DNA of 64,000 nucleotides from NCBI RefSeq assembly GCF_013170805.1, contig NZ_CP051293.1:5028001-5092000 (forward strand), written 5' to 3'. Shown one piece after another: positions 55,130-64,000 of this stretch (positions within the stretch are counted from its first letter, which is position 1; every line of letters starts with the position of its first letter). The DNA is from Mesorhizobium sp. NZP2077. Lineage in GTDB: Bacteria > Pseudomonadota > Alphaproteobacteria > Rhizobiales > Rhizobiaceae. The position numbers and the translations under genes were made by a program. The notes beneath the pieces are model-generated. The model was not told the DNA's origin. It searched no databases and saw only the letters and a program-made list of their open reading frames with translations.

Positions 55130-56008
55130 TCACTGCGTCTCGTGCAACGGCTGGGGGCGCCATTTTGCCAGGCGGTTCTCGACCATCGTCATCAGGTACT
55201 CGGCACAGAGCGCCACCACCATGACGATGACGATCGCGGCGTACATGCCGGCGGCGTCGAAGGATCCCTTGGCGATGTTGATCAGCAAGCCGATGCCGAA
55301 GCGCGCGCCGACGAACTCGCCAACGATCGCGCCTATGATGGCAAAGCCGAAGCTGACATGCAGGCTGGCGAAGATCCAGCTCATCGCCGAAGGCACAATG
55401 ACCGAGCGGGTCAGTTGCCAGTCGGACGCGCCGAGGATACGCGCATTGGCGATCATAGCCCTGTCGGCTTCCCGCACGCCCTGAAAGGCATTGTGGAAGA
55501 CGACAAAGAAAACCATCACGAAGGCAAGCGCCACTTTCGACGCGAGGCCAAGGCCGAGGATCATGATGAAGATCGGTGCCAGAACCACACGTGGGATGGA
55601 ATTGATCACCTTGATGTAGATGGAGAAAATATCGGCAGCCATGCGGTTGCGACCGAGCGCGACGCCGACGATGATGCCGGCGACCGAGCCGGTCACGAAG
55701 CCAATGACCGACTCCTCCATGGTGACATACAGATGGTACCAGAGCGGCCCCTCGGACGTTCCTTCCGTCGTCCATTCATAGAGCCGCTGCGCGATCGCGC
55801 TCGGCATTGCATAGAAGAACGGATCGATCCAGGCGAGGCGCGCGGCGACTTCCCAAAGGCCGAGAAAGGCAATGAGGATGGCGACGCGCCAGAAGATTAC
55901 GGTGCGGCGACGGTGCTGCGATGCCTTGGCCGCGGCCGCTTCGATTTCCGCGTCTGATGTACCAGGCTTGAAGGCCCCTGCTCTGATGTCGATGGCAGCA
56001 TCTGTCAT
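55130..56008 (-). CDS. ABC transporter permease (SsuC/TauC type)
   Basis: This 292-residue permease has about six helices and the BPD_transp_1 domain with the EAA loop GVREADRAMIANARILGASDWQLTRSVIVPSAMSWIFASL. GLWEVAARLAWIDPFFYAMPSAIAQRLYEW is typical of nitrate/sulfonate/taurine-type permeases. It is the last gene of a three-gene importer, 11 bases after the ATPase gene. The substrate could be a sulfonate, a pyrimidine or another small organic compound; sequence alone does not settle it. Confidence 0.88.
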   Translation of the reverse strand: MTDAAIDIRAGAFKPGTSDAEIEAAAAKASQHRRRTVIFWRVAILIAFLGLWEVAARLAWIDPFFYAMPSAIAQRLYEWTTEGTSEGPLWYHLYVTMEESVIGFVTGSVAGIIVGVALGRNRMAADIFSIYIKVINSIPRVVLAPIFIMILGLGLASKVALAFVMVFFVVFHNAFQGVREADRAMIANARILGASDWQLTRSVIVPSAMSWIFASLHVSFGFAIIGAIVGEFVGARFGIGLLINIAKGSFDAAGMYAAIVIVMVVALCAEYLMTMVENRLAKWRPQPLHETQ

Positions 56009-56019
56009 GGCGTTCCTCC

Positions 56020-56829
56020 TCAGGCCGCGGCGCGCGCATAGCTGGTCTCGACCTCTTCCTTGAGATCGGCCCAGATGGTGCGCGAGTAATCGATGAAGCT
56101 CTGCTCGTAGCGGATATCGGCGACGATGCGCGGGCGCGGCAGATCGATCGTGTAGACTGATTTCACCGTGGCCGGCCCGGCGGTCAAGACATAGACCTTG
56201 TCCGCGAGTGCTATCGCCTCCTCAAGATCATGCGTGACGAAGACCACGGAAGCCTTCGCCTGCGACCACAGGCGCAGCAGTTCCTCGTGCATCAGCACCC
56301 GTGTCTGCACGTCAAGCGCCGAAAAAGGCTCGTCCATGAGAAGGATTTCCGGCCCGTTTATAAATGTCTGGGCAAGCGCCACGCGCTTGCGCATGCCGCC
56401 GGAAAGCTGGTGTGGATAGTGCTGCTCAAAACGCGACAGGCCGACGCGCGCAAGCCAGTCGCGTGCCGCGGTCGTGGCATCGGCCTTGGCTCGGCCGCGA
56501 AACAGCGGGCCGGCCATCACATTCTCGATCACGGTCCGCCAGGGAAACAAAGCATCGCTTTGGAAGACAAAGCCGATGCGCGGGTCTATCCCCTTGACCG
56601 GCGCGCCCATGACACGGACCTCGCCGGCACTTGGGCTTGCCAGCCCCGTGACGAGGTTAAGGGTCGTGGACTTTCCGCAACCGGTCGGGCCGACGACGGC
56701 GACGAATTCGCCGCGCTCGACGGTCATGGTGAAATCACGCAGTGCCGTCAGCGATTTGCCGGTAGGCGATAGGAAGCGACGGCTGACATTGATCAGTTCG
56801 ATCGCTGGTGTGGTCTTTTCAGGGGCCAT
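56020..56829 (-). CDS. ABC transporter ATPase (SsuB/TauB type)
   Basis: This 269-residue ATPase has Walker [13 protein letters not shown]-loop [11 protein letters not shown], signature [13 protein letters not shown], Walker [14 protein letters not shown] and switch His in [19 protein letters not shown]. The LSGGM(R/K)KR signature and DLEEAI are characteristic of the nitrate/sulfonate/taurine subfamily. It sits between the binding-protein and permease genes and should energise their importer. Confidence 0.92.
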   Translation of the reverse strand: MAPEKTTPAIELINVSRRFLSPTGKSLTALRDFTMTVERGEFVAVVGPTGCGKSTTLNLVTGLASPSAGEVRVMGAPVKGIDPRIGFVFQSDALFPWRTVIENVMAGPLFRGRAKADATTAARDWLARVGLSRFEQHYPHQLSGGMRKRVALAQTFINGPEILLMDEPFSALDVQTRVLMHEELLRLWSQAKASVVFVTHDLEEAIALADKVYVLTAGPATVKSVYTIDLPRPRIVADIRYEQSFIDYSRTIWADLKEEVETSYARAAA

Positions 56830-56935
56830 GATGAAACTCCGGGTTCGAGCGAACGCCCGCCGTCGGCAAGGGCCGCCGGACGTTAAGAACTGACGACTGC
56901 CGGCGCGATGTCGCGCATCGCGCCGGCTCGGTCTG

Positions 56936-57949
56936 CTACTTGGCGTTCTTGACGAATTCGGAAGTGTAGGTCTTGGAGAGGTCGATCTGCTTGCCCTGCA
57001 GTTCCTTCTTGAAGGCTGAAAGAACCGTCAGCACCGTCTCCGGCCCACCTGCAGGCATGATCCCGTCGGGGGTGAACATCGCCTTGCCGGCATCGAGGGC
57101 CTTCACATAGCCCTCCTTGTCGCCGACATAGTAGTCCTTCGGCATTTTTTCGGCGATCTCGGCGCCGCTATGCGTGTTGATGAATTTCTGCGTCTTGACG
57201 AAGGCATTGGCCAGCTTCTGCACGACGTCCTTATGCGCCTCGACCCAGTCGGTCTGCATATAGAGCGAGGCGGCCGGGTAGGTGCCGCCGAGGGCAGCCT
57301 TGGTGCCTTCCATCGTACGCATGTCGACAAGAACGGACGCTTCGCCGGTCTTCAGCAGCCGCGTGATCGTCGGCTCGGTCGTCATGCCTGCCTGGATCTT
57401 GTCCTGCTGCATGGCGGCGATGAAGGTGGTGCCGGCACCGACCGGAACCGAGGTGAAGTCACCGAGCTTCAAGCCGTTCTTGACGGCGAGATATTCCGTA
57501 AGAAAATTCGTCGATGAGCCCAGACCGGTCACGCCCAGGCTCTTTCCCTTGAAGTCGGCGGGTGATTTGATCTCCGGATGTTTCGTCGAAACCAGCTCGA
57601 CCTCGCCCGGCGCCTGGCTGAACTGGACGACGGATTCGACGAATTTGCCTTTTGCCTGCAGATCGATGCAGTGATCATAGAAGCCGACGACGCCCTGCAC
57701 GGCACCGGCGAGCATCTCGTTTTCGGCGTCGACGCCGGCCGGTTCATTCAGCAATTCGACGTTGAGGCCCTCGTCCTTGAAGTAGCCGAGCGCCTCGGTC
57801 AGCTTGGCGGGCAGATAGATTTGTTTTTCGTAGCCGCCGACCATGATGGAGATTTTTTCGTCGGCGCGTGCGGACGGCGCTGACAAGGCCATAGTGGCGA
57901 TGAGTGCGGTTGTGGCGGCTGAATCAAGCAGAATTCGCGCGAGCGACAT
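56936..57949 (-). CDS. ABC transporter substrate-binding protein (NMT1/SsuA-like)
   Basis: This 337-residue periplasmic protein has a signal peptide (LDSAATTALIATMALSAPSARA) and the NMT1/SsuA-type fold: KISIMVGGYEKQIYLPAKLTEALGYFKDEGLNVELLNEP, LVSTKHPEIKSPADFKGKSLGVTGLGSSTNFLTEYL and QQDKIQAGMTTEPTITRLLKTGEASVLVDMRT. First gene of the importer operon. The ATG at 57949 has GGAAGAGG upstream. The ligand is not recognisable; no TPP-type riboswitch is seen in front of the gene. Confidence 0.88.
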   Translation of the reverse strand: MSLARILLDSAATTALIATMALSAPSARADEKISIMVGGYEKQIYLPAKLTEALGYFKDEGLNVELLNEPAGVDAENEMLAGAVQGVVGFYDHCIDLQAKGKFVESVVQFSQAPGEVELVSTKHPEIKSPADFKGKSLGVTGLGSSTNFLTEYLAVKNGLKLGDFTSVPVGAGTTFIAAMQQDKIQAGMTTEPTITRLLKTGEASVLVDMRTMEGTKAALGGTYPAASLYMQTDWVEAHKDVVQKLANAFVKTQKFINTHSGAEIAEKMPKDYYVGDKEGYVKALDAGKAMFTPDGIMPAGGPETVLTVLSAFKKELQGKQIDLSKTYTSEFVKNAK

Positions 57950-58148
57950 GGCCTCTTCCCTTTGTTTGTTTCCCGCGCCCCTCTCTCTCCCATCGCTTTT
58001 GCACGACAATATGGGGGCGCCAGTCAACAGTTATGGCACCAACCTTTCATCCAGCTTTCAGGGTAACTCCGAAAATCAAAGCTTACAGATGGCAAGCTGC
58101 GGCTGCCCGCCACCAAAGGGCGGATATGCCACGACAACGCACGCATGC

Positions 58149-58925
58149 TCAATCGTTCAGCGCAAGCACGTCGCGCATATCATATTCGCCGGGCGAGCGT
58201 CCCGACACCCAGAGTGCCGCCGCAATGGCGCCACGGGCGAACATCGTTCGGTCGCCGGCGGCATGCGACAAGGTCACAAGCTCGCCCTCGGCACAGAAGC
58301 TGACGCTGTGTTCACCGACAATGCTGCCGCCGCGAACCACCGCAAAGCCGATCTCGCCGGCCGGACGTGCACCGGTGACGCCGTCGTGAACGCGTCTTGC
58401 GACCGTATCCAGTGCGATGCCGCGTCCGCCGGCAACGGCCTGGCCCAGCATCAATGCGGTGCCGGATGGCGCATCGATCTTGTGGCGGTGATGCGCCTCG
58501 AAAACCTCGGCATCCCAGTCCTCGGCGTCGAGCGCCCTCGCCGCCTGCTCGACCAGCCCGACCAGCATGTTAAGCCCGAGCGAAAAACTGCCAGAGCGAA
58601 CAATAGCGATGGCTTTCGCGGCGTCGGCGATAGTGGCCAGTTCGGCGGCATCGAAACCGGTCGAGCCGATCACCAAAGCGGGACCGCTCCGGTTTGCGCA
58701 AAACCTTGCCAGATCGGCCGAAGCGGCCGGCGTGGTGAAATCGATCACCACATCGGCCATGGCAAGCGCTTCGTGGCGGCTCACCAGCCCATCGCTCACA
58801 TTGTCTGGCCTATGGAAGCGTGCGGCAAGCGCCAGCCGCGTATCGGCCTGCACAGCCTCGGCCATCTGGCGGCCCATCCGGCCGAGCGCGCCGGCGATGG
58901 CGATCCTGATCGGCGGTTGCGCCAT
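58149..58925 (-). CDS. dapB: 4-Hydroxy-tetrahydrodipicolinate reductase
   Basis: This 258-residue enzyme catalyses the NAD(P)H-dependent step of diaminopimelate/lysine synthesis. It has the Rossmann start [46 protein letters not shown] and the signature [22 protein letters not shown] with the catalytic His and Lys, ending in [16 protein letters not shown]. The size is slightly below the 270 residues of many homologues. The helicase gene lies 10 bases upstream on the same strand. Confidence 0.95.
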   Translation of the reverse strand: MAQPPIRIAIAGALGRMGRQMAEAVQADTRLALAARFHRPDNVSDGLVSRHEALAMADVVIDFTTPAASADLARFCANRSGPALVIGSTGFDAAELATIADAAKAIAIVRSGSFSLGLNMLVGLVEQAARALDAEDWDAEVFEAHHRHKIDAPSGTALMLGQAVAGGRGIALDTVARRVHDGVTGARPAGEIGFAVVRGGSIVGEHSVSFCAEGELVTLSHAAGDRTMFARGAIAAALWVSGRSPGEYDMRDVLALND

Positions 58926-58935
58926 GGCCCTTCGA

Positions 58936-61029
58936 CTATTTCCACATGCCGCGCATGCGCGCGCCGATGTCGACGCGCACCTCCGGGCGGGGTGCCCTGC
59001 CCTGTGCCGCTTGCGCGCTGGGCCACGACACCTGCTGGAATGCGGCGAGGATCGAGGCCGGGATGAAGCGGGTGCGCGAGGCATAGAGATGGCGGTCGCC
59101 GCGTGCCGCCTGACCGTGCGGAAAGAAGCGCTGTGGCATGACCAGGTGCAGATTGTCCTTGGCCCGCGTCATCGCGACGTAGAGCAACCGGCGTTCCTCC
59201 TCGATATCCTCCTTGGTGCCAACGCCGAGATCGGCCGGAATGCAGCCATCGACCGTGTTGAGCACGAAGACATTCTTCCACTCCTGGCCCTTGGCCGAGT
59301 GGATGGTCGACAGGATCAAACAATCCTCGTCGCGATGCGGCGGTCCGGCCTGGTCGCTGGTCGCGTCCGGCGGATCGAGCGTCAGTTCGGTCAGGAACCG
59401 TTCGCGCGACGCATACCCCGATCCGATCTGCTCGAGCTGCAACAGGTCGGCGCGGCGCGTGATCGCGTCCTCGTGAATGCGCTCCAGATGCGGCTCGTAC
59501 CACAGCCTGACCTGTTCGAGGTCGGCCGGCCATTTGGCGCCGGCCCGCAGGCCGGAATAGAGCGAGACGAAACCCGGCCAGTCATCCGCGGCGCGTTGCG
59601 GCGGGCGCCAGCCGGCCAAGCCCATAGCCTCATCCAGGGCCGTGGTCATCGTCTCGACAATCTGTCCGGCGGCCGACGGGCCAATGCCCGGCATCAGCTG
59701 CAGGACGCGAAAACCGGCGACGCGGTCGCGCGGGTTTTCGGCAAAACGCAGCACCGCCAGCACATCCTTGACGTGGGCGGCATCGAGGAATTTCAGCCCG
59801 CCGAACTTGACGAAGGGAATGTTGCGCCGCGTCAGCTCGATCTCGAGCGGCCCGCTGTGGTGCGAGGCGCGAAACAGCACCGCCTGCGATTTCAGCGCCG
59901 TGCCGGCCTCGCGCTCGGCAAGGATTGTATCGCAGACGAAGTTCGCCTGCTCGACCTCGTCGCGCACGCTGACCAGCCTTGGCTTGTCGGTTGATTTGCG
60001 CTCCGACCAAAGGTTCTTCGTAAAACGCTCCGAGGCCTCGCCGATGACCGCATTGGCGGCGGCCAGAATGGTTTCCGTCGAGCGATAATTGCGCTCCAGC
60101 ATCACAACATCGGCGGCCTGCGCGAACTGGTTGGGGAAGTCGAGGATGTTGCGCACCTCGGCGGCGCGGAACGAATAGATCGATTGCGCGTCGTCGCCGA
60201 CCACGGTCAGCCCGGCGCCGTCGGGTTTCAGCGCCATGAGGATCGACGCCTGCAGCCGGTTGGTGTCCTGGTACTCGTCGACCAGAACATGGTCGAAACG
60301 CCCCCCCAGATGCGCCGCTATTTCCGGCTCAGCCGCCATCTGCGCCCAATAGAGCAGCAGATCGTCGTAATCGAGCACGTTCTGCGCCTGCTTGGTCTCG
60401 ACATAGCCGGCGAAGAGCAGCTTCAGCTGCTCGGCCCAGCCGGCGCACCAGGGAAAGGCAGAGCCGAGCACTTCGCCAAGCGGAGCCTGCGCGTTGACGG
60501 CGCGCGAATAGATGGCAAGGCAGGTGCCCTTGGTGGGGAAGCGCGCTTCCGTCTTGGAGAAACCGAGTTCGTGGCGCACGAGATTCATCAGATCGGCGGA
60601 ATCCTCGCGGTCATGGATGGTGAAGGCCGGATCGAGGCCGATCTCCAACGCATAGTCGCGCAGCAGCCGCGCACCGATGCCGTGAAAGGTGCCGGCCCAG
60701 GTCAGCGCATCGGTGATGACCGCGGCGTCGCGGCCGAGCACTTCGCCGGCAATACGCTCGACGCGTCTTGCCATTTCGGATGCGGCGCGCCGCGAGAAGG
60801 TCATTAGCAGGATGCGACGCGGGTCGGCGCCCTTGACGATGAGGTGGGCGACGCGATGCGCCAGCGTGTTGGTCTTGCCCGAGCCGGCGCCGGCAATGAC
60901 CAGCAAAGGACCGGCTATCTTGCCGTCACCATGCTCGACGGCCTGGCGCTGGGCATCGTTCAAGCGAGCGAGATAGGCGGGCGCGACGGGCGTTTCCAAA
61001 AACGTCGAATCATGGGCGGCAAGGTTCAT
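58936..61029 (-). CDS. UvrD/Rep-type ATP-dependent helicase
   Basis: This 697-residue superfamily 1A helicase has motif Q/I (LNDAQRQAV and AGAGSGKT, 46-53), motif II DEYQDTN, motif [17 protein letters not shown], motif [13 protein letters not shown], motif [18 protein letters not shown] and motif [19 protein letters not shown]. It unwinds duplex DNA 3' to 5' in repair or replication restart. The C terminus is shorter and different from UvrD, so it is a distinct rhizobial paralogue. It may be cotranscribed with dapB. Confidence 0.92.
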   Translation of the reverse strand: MNLAAHDSTFLETPVAPAYLARLNDAQRQAVEHGDGKIAGPLLVIAGAGSGKTNTLAHRVAHLIVKGADPRRILLMTFSRRAASEMARRVERIAGEVLGRDAAVITDALTWAGTFHGIGARLLRDYALEIGLDPAFTIHDREDSADLMNLVRHELGFSKTEARFPTKGTCLAIYSRAVNAQAPLGEVLGSAFPWCAGWAEQLKLLFAGYVETKQAQNVLDYDDLLLYWAQMAAEPEIAAHLGGRFDHVLVDEYQDTNRLQASILMALKPDGAGLTVVGDDAQSIYSFRAAEVRNILDFPNQFAQAADVVMLERNYRSTETILAAANAVIGEASERFTKNLWSERKSTDKPRLVSVRDEVEQANFVCDTILAEREAGTALKSQAVLFRASHHSGPLEIELTRRNIPFVKFGGLKFLDAAHVKDVLAVLRFAENPRDRVAGFRVLQLMPGIGPSAAGQIVETMTTALDEAMGLAGWRPPQRAADDWPGFVSLYSGLRAGAKWPADLEQVRLWYEPHLERIHEDAITRRADLLQLEQIGSGYASRERFLTELTLDPPDATSDQAGPPHRDEDCLILSTIHSAKGQEWKNVFVLNTVDGCIPADLGVGTKEDIEEERRLLYVAMTRAKDNLHLVMPQRFFPHGQAARGDRHLYASRTRFIPASILAAFQQVSWPSAQAAQGRAPRPEVRVDIGARMRGMWK

Positions 61030-61083
61030 CGCCCATCAAGCATCGTTTCCGCTTTGTTCGCAACAAGGAAGCGGCACGACGAA

Positions 61084-61257
61084 TTAGCGCCTGGGATCGA
61101 CACCCATGGCCGCCGATTGTCGGCGCAGAGCGTCGCGGTCGCTTCTCGATGCGGGCAACAGAAGGGGATCGATGTCGCCGGGCACGTCATCGATCATCCT
61201 GCGCGCGAGGCGGTAGGTGAGAAAGGCAAAGGTGCCAGCCAGAAGCAAACGGATCAT
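61084..61257 (-). CDS. Small membrane-anchored unknown protein
   Basis: A 57-residue frame with a hydrophobic N terminus (IRLLLAGTFAFLTYRLARR) and a polar tail MIDDVPGDIDPLLLPASRSDR. It resembles small single-helix proteins but no family is recognised. The ATG at 61257 has AGAGGAG upstream, which supports expression. It is upstream of the helicase gene on the same strand. Confidence 0.5.
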   Translation of the reverse strand: MIRLLLAGTFAFLTYRLARRMIDDVPGDIDPLLLPASRSDRDALRRQSAAMGVDPRR

Positions 61258-61384
61258 GCTGCGGTCTCCTCTAATAGAGATCAACCGCAGGCGTGGCGTT
61301 TTGTTCCCGCAACGCTGGTTCGCAACCAAACCAACATCGCCTCGTTTTGAGATTGAGGCTTGTGTGAGATTGGAGGCCGTAGCG

Positions 61385-61642
61385 ATGAAAAAGCTAGGAT
61401 TTAGCCTCGCCCTGGTGGCTTTGGCTGTTTCGGCTTGCGACAACAAACTGCCACCGACGAAGGCTCCTGCTGCCGAACAAAGTTTTCACGCCAGCAATCC
61501 TGCCGTGAGTGCGGTGCAGTCAGGTGACAGTTGGGATGTCAGGCATTGCCGCGATGCACTCCTCAAGGCGCTCGAGGCGGAACTTGGCGTTGCGCAGTTC
61601 GTGCCCAGCTTCCGGTCGTTGCTGCCGGCCCCGGGACGGTGA
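61385..61642 (+). CDS. Small predicted lipoprotein
   Basis: An 85-residue frame with a lipoprotein signal: KKLGFSLALVALAVSAC with lipobox VSAC and lipidated Cys18. The mature part is Pro/Ala/Ser-rich (DNKLPPTKAPAAEQSF) and then contains DSWDVRHCRDALLKALEAELG. Its second half overlaps a minus-strand frame (61520 to about 61741, RIAELERN..ECIAAMPDIP) that also looks protein-like, so the 3' boundary may be off or one of the two is false. Confidence 0.45.
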   Translation: MKKLGFSLALVALAVSACDNKLPPTKAPAAEQSFHASNPAVSAVQSGDSWDVRHCRDALLKALEAELGVAQFVPSFRSLLPAPGR

Positions 61643-62026
61643 TGCCGCCGTGAGATTTCTTTCAAGTTCAGCGATGCGCGCACGCACCTGACGCGCCTCG
61701 TCCTGACGCAACGCCTTTATCCAGCCCCGCCCGCGCATGTGTCTTCCCGCAAATACCCCAAAGACCTGCGGCTTCCATACCAGAAAGATTTTAACTTCCG
61801 GCAAGTGCGAATATTCTAAATTTAATGAGAACTAATTTAGCAGCCTGGCGCTGCACAGAAGAAGGCCGGCGCCGCTTGGGAGGAGAAGGCGCCGGCCAAG
61901 CGGATAAGAGGTCCGCCGCGTAACGGAGGTTAGCTGAGTCTTGCCGCCGCGTCATGCGGGATCGCGGTTTTCGGCCTTTTCCGCGCGTTTTCCATGCAAA
62001 TCGCGCCAACAAGGACCCGTGGCCTG
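61643..62026. other. Intergenic region with hairpins
   Basis: The left part overlaps the doubtful minus-strand frame mentioned for the lipoprotein. The right part has no gene but three inverted repeats at 61840-61854, 61864-61897 and 61900-61916, described as a candidate RNA. Confidence 0.4.
61840..61916 (-). ncRNA. Candidate RNA with anti-Shine-Dalgarno loops
   Basis: On the minus strand: GCGGA-CCTCTTA-TCCGC, then a perfect 10-bp stem GGCCGGCGCC/GGCGCCGGCC with the loop TTCTCCTCCCAAGC, then GCAGC-GCCAG-GCTGC. Pyrimidine CCUCC loops on stable stems are typical of rhizobial sRNAs that target ribosome-binding sites. No T-run terminator follows, and it could be a 3'UTR of the amidohydrolase gene. 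Confidence 0.35.
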
Positions 62027-63187
62027 TCAAATTCCGAGCCGTTGCCTGACGATGGCGACATGGAAGTTCGTGCCGAACAACAACCCGTCATCGTTGAAGT
62101 CGTAACTGGAATTGTGCAGCGGCGCCGAGGCCTCGCCATTGCCAAGGAAGACGAAGCAGCCCGGCACGTGGTCGAGGAAGCGGGCAAAATCCTCTGATGC
62201 TGTCATCGGCTCGCGGGCGACTGCGATATTGCCGGGCTCGAAGACGTTTCCTGCAGCGGCGAAGGTCGCGTCTACCAGTTCGGCATCATTGCGCAGCGGC
62301 ACGAATTCTCTGGTGTAGTTGACCTCGGCGGCAACGTTGTAGGCGGCAGCTGTACCCTCGGTGATGACGCGCATCTGGCGTTCGATCTCGGCGCTCACCT
62401 CGGGACGGAAACTACGCGCATCGCCGAGGATGCGGGCAAGACCGGGCAGCGTGTTGCGGGTGCCGTCGGTGATCAATTCGGTCACCGAAACCACCGCTAT
62501 GTCGGCGGGACTCAGGCGGCGCGAGACAATGGTCTGCAGATTGGTGACGAGCGCGCAGGCGGCGACCAGCGTTTCGTTGCCCGAATGCGGCCGCGCCGCA
62601 TGGCCGCCGAGCCCCCTGAGCACGATCTCGAAATTATCCTCGGCCGACATTATGGGGCCGGCGCGGGTTTCGAAATACCCGACGGGCAGGCCGGGCATGT
62701 TATGCAGGCCAAAAATCTCGTCGAAGGGGAAGCGCTGCATCAGGCCATCGTCGAGCATGGCCAGAGCGCCTCTGCCCCACTCCTCGGCCGGCTGGAAGAT
62801 GAAGCGCACGGTGCCGTCGAAACCGCCCTCGCCGGCCAGCAGCTTTGCCGCGCCGAGCAGCATGGTTGTGTGGCCGTCATGGCCGCAGGCATGCATGATG
62901 CCGGGATTGCCGGAGCGATAGGACGCGGTCGATTGCTCTGCTATGCGCAACGCATCCATATCGGCTCGGAGCGCAACGGCGCGGTTGCCGCTACCGCGCT
63001 TCAGCGTACCGACGACACCGGTGCCGCCGACACCCTCAGCAACATCGTCGAGACCGAATTCGCGCAGCTTGGCCGCGACAAAGGCAGCAGTGCGCTTCTC
63101 CTCGAAGCCGAATTCGGGGTGCGCGTGCAAGTCGCGCCGCCAATTGGTCATCTCGCGCTTCAGATCACCGGCATTGAAATCAGCCAT
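62027..63187 (-). CDS. M20 family amidohydrolase (hippurate-hydrolase type)
   Basis: This 386-residue zinc-dependent enzyme has the M20D pattern: MTNWRRDLHAHPEFGFEEKRTAAFVAAKLREFG, MHACGHDGHTTMLLGAA with metal ligands, VRFIFQPAEEWGRGALAMLDDG, and the dimerisation domain VLRGLGGHAARPHSGNE, ending in MTASEDFARFLDHVPGCFVFLGNG. Relatives cleave N-acyl amino acids or hippurate. A diaminopropionate ammonia-lyase gene lies upstream on the same strand with a 69-base gap, so an N-acyl-diamino acid substrate is possible. Confidence 0.93.
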   Translation of the reverse strand: MADFNAGDLKREMTNWRRDLHAHPEFGFEEKRTAAFVAAKLREFGLDDVAEGVGGTGVVGTLKRGSGNRAVALRADMDALRIAEQSTASYRSGNPGIMHACGHDGHTTMLLGAAKLLAGEGGFDGTVRFIFQPAEEWGRGALAMLDDGLMQRFPFDEIFGLHNMPGLPVGYFETRAGPIMSAEDNFEIVLRGLGGHAARPHSGNETLVAACALVTNLQTIVSRRLSPADIAVVSVTELITDGTRNTLPGLARILGDARSFRPEVSAEIERQMRVITEGTAAAYNVAAEVNYTREFVPLRNDAELVDATFAAAGNVFEPGNIAVAREPMTASEDFARFLDHVPGCFVFLGNGEASAPLHNSSYDFNDDGLLFGTNFHVAIVRQRLGI

Positions 63188-63256
63188 CGTCCGTCCCTCC
63201 TCGGTGAACTGTCTTCGAAAGGGCGCGCGGTCGCAACCAACGCGGATCGACCGAAC

Positions 63257-64000
63257 TCATGACATAGCGCCAACCGCCACCTTGCCGGCCAGCACATCGG
63301 CCGGGCTCATGCCGACCAGTTCGGCATAGCGATGCGGGTCGGTGGCACCTTCGGTGTTGATCACCAGCACGCGGGATTTGCCGCCGAGGCCAAGACCCGC
63401 CTTGTTCTCGCCCATCGCCCGGATCAGTCCGGCAAGGCCGACGCCGCCGCTCTCGCCAGCGACGATCACCGGATCGCTGCCGGCCGGCCGGGCCAGCCGG
63501 CGCATCACCGCGATGGCATCGTCCTCCTCCACGGTCATGAAGGCATCGGCGACGCGCGCCAGCACCCGCCAGGCGACCGGTGAAGCTTCGTAGCATTCGA
63601 GCATGGCCATCACCGTCGGCTCGTCGTGCGCGACCTTGACCACATGCCCCGCCCGGGCAGCCGCGACAATGCAGGCCGCGCGGGCCGGTTCGACGACAGT
63701 GAAGGTTGGCCTGGCGTCGCCGAGCACGATGGCGAGATGGCCGGCCAACGCGGCAGCAATGCCACCGACGCCCGCCTGGACGAAGACGTGGGTCGGCGGC
63801 TCGCGGAGTTGGCGCAGCGCTTCGCGCACGATCGCCGTATAGCCCTGCATAACCAGGCCGGGGATGCGTTCATAGCCTGTCCACGACGTATCCGACACCA
63901 CGGTCCAGCCCTTCTCGGCCGCGACCTTGGCGGCTTGCCTGACCGAGTCGTCATAATTGCCATCGACACGGACCATCTCGGCGCCGTAGCGGGCGATTGC
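63257..64000 (-). CDS. dpaL: Diaminopropionate ammonia-lyase, partial (runs off window end)
   Basis: The visible 247 C-terminal residues belong to a fold-type II PLP lyase close to DpaL, which converts 2,3-diaminopropionate to pyruvate and ammonia. Key parts: VRVDGNYDDSVRQAAKVAAEKGWTVVSDTSWTGYERIPGLVMQGYTAI, the phosphate-binding loop THVFVQAGVGGIAAALAGHL and VIVAGESGGVGLAGLI. The PLP-binding lysine would be upstream, outside the window. It is followed by an M20 amidohydrolase gene in the same direction. Confidence 0.88.
   Translation of the reverse strand, partial: AIARYGAEMVRVDGNYDDSVRQAAKVAAEKGWTVVSDTSWTGYERIPGLVMQGYTAIVREALRQLREPPTHVFVQAGVGGIAAALAGHLAIVLGDARPTFTVVEPARAACIVAAARAGHVVKVAHDEPTVMAMLECYEASPVAWRVLARVADAFMTVEEDDAIAVMRRLARPAGSDPVIVAGESGGVGLAGLIRAMGENKAGLGLGGKSRVLVINTEGATDPHRYAELVGMSPADVLAGKVAVGAMS

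Noticed and set aside
57950..58148. TPP riboswitch before the NMT1-like importer operon
   Set aside because: The conserved CTGAGA and related segments are absent, so a thiamine-precursor role is not supported.

Overview
The window looks like about 64 kb of chromosome from a rhizobial alphaproteobacterium, most probably Mesorhizobium or a close relative. This is an inference from GC-rich coding sequence, a general amino-acid ABC operon (aapJQMP), a ChoX-type choline-binding protein beside a BetI-like repressor, an HrcA/CIRCE-controlled groESL operon, the alphaproteobacterial hdaA-perM-CDP-alcohol transferase cluster, and a remnant of the DUF680 small-protein family that is expanded in Mesorhizobium. 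There is no phage, insertion sequence, CRISPR array or symbiosis gene. The content is mostly housekeeping, transport and regulation.

Layout. 1-3.3 kb: an MFS transporter running off the left edge, its divergent TetR regulator, and a divergent ATP-grasp/methyltransferase pair. 3.4-4.6 kb: a secreted pepsin-fold protein, unusual for a bacterium. 4.6-6.9 kb: groESL with a recognisable promoter, CIRCE operator and terminator. 7-10.2 kb: three overlapping genes for TadG/TadE-like surface proteins, the first with tandem 19-residue repeats. 10.2-16 kb: LysE exporter, a cluster of small unknown proteins, cspA with a structured 3' region, YciI, GST, CsbD and a Tat-exported phosphoesterase. 16-18.1 kb: choX-hydrolase with divergent betI-like gene. 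18.2-22.9 kb: GT90 transferase, a broken SDR gene, fumC and two DoxX genes. 22.9-29.9 kb: ppk-ppx, a zinc-finger protein, a flavin monooxygenase and two unknown membrane or exported proteins.

30-34.4 kb: aapJQMP with an intercistronic hairpin and terminator. 34.7-43.5 kb: DUF2182/DUF1326 pair, metC, HPP-CBS protein, enoyl-CoA hydratase with divergent TetR and a palindromic operator, a DUF6065-like gene, a TPR protein and an anion transporter. 43.6-47.1 kb: glycosyltransferase, diguanylate cyclase, small unknowns, tRNA-Arg(TCT), an NDUFS4-like complex I accessory protein and tRNA-Pro(TGG). 47.4-52.4 kb: hdaA-perM-CDP-alcohol transferase facing purM-purN-sixA. 52.4-58 kb: frameshifted DUF680 gene, a two-component system and a three-gene ABC importer. 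58.1-64 kb: dapB, a UvrD-type helicase, small unknowns, an M20 amidohydrolase and a diaminopropionate ammonia-lyase cut by the right edge.

The best candidates for something unusual are the pepsin-like protein with DAG/DTG active-site motifs, the hairpin-rich region after cspA (possible 3'UTR-derived sRNA), the orphan Tad-like gene trio, the Cys/Met-rich DUF1326/DUF2182 pair, and hairpins near 61.9 kb whose loops would expose anti-Shine-Dalgarno sequence. Two genes are visibly broken: the SDR gene (a perfect 14-bp tandem duplication plus a second frameshift) and the DUF680 gene (one missing base).
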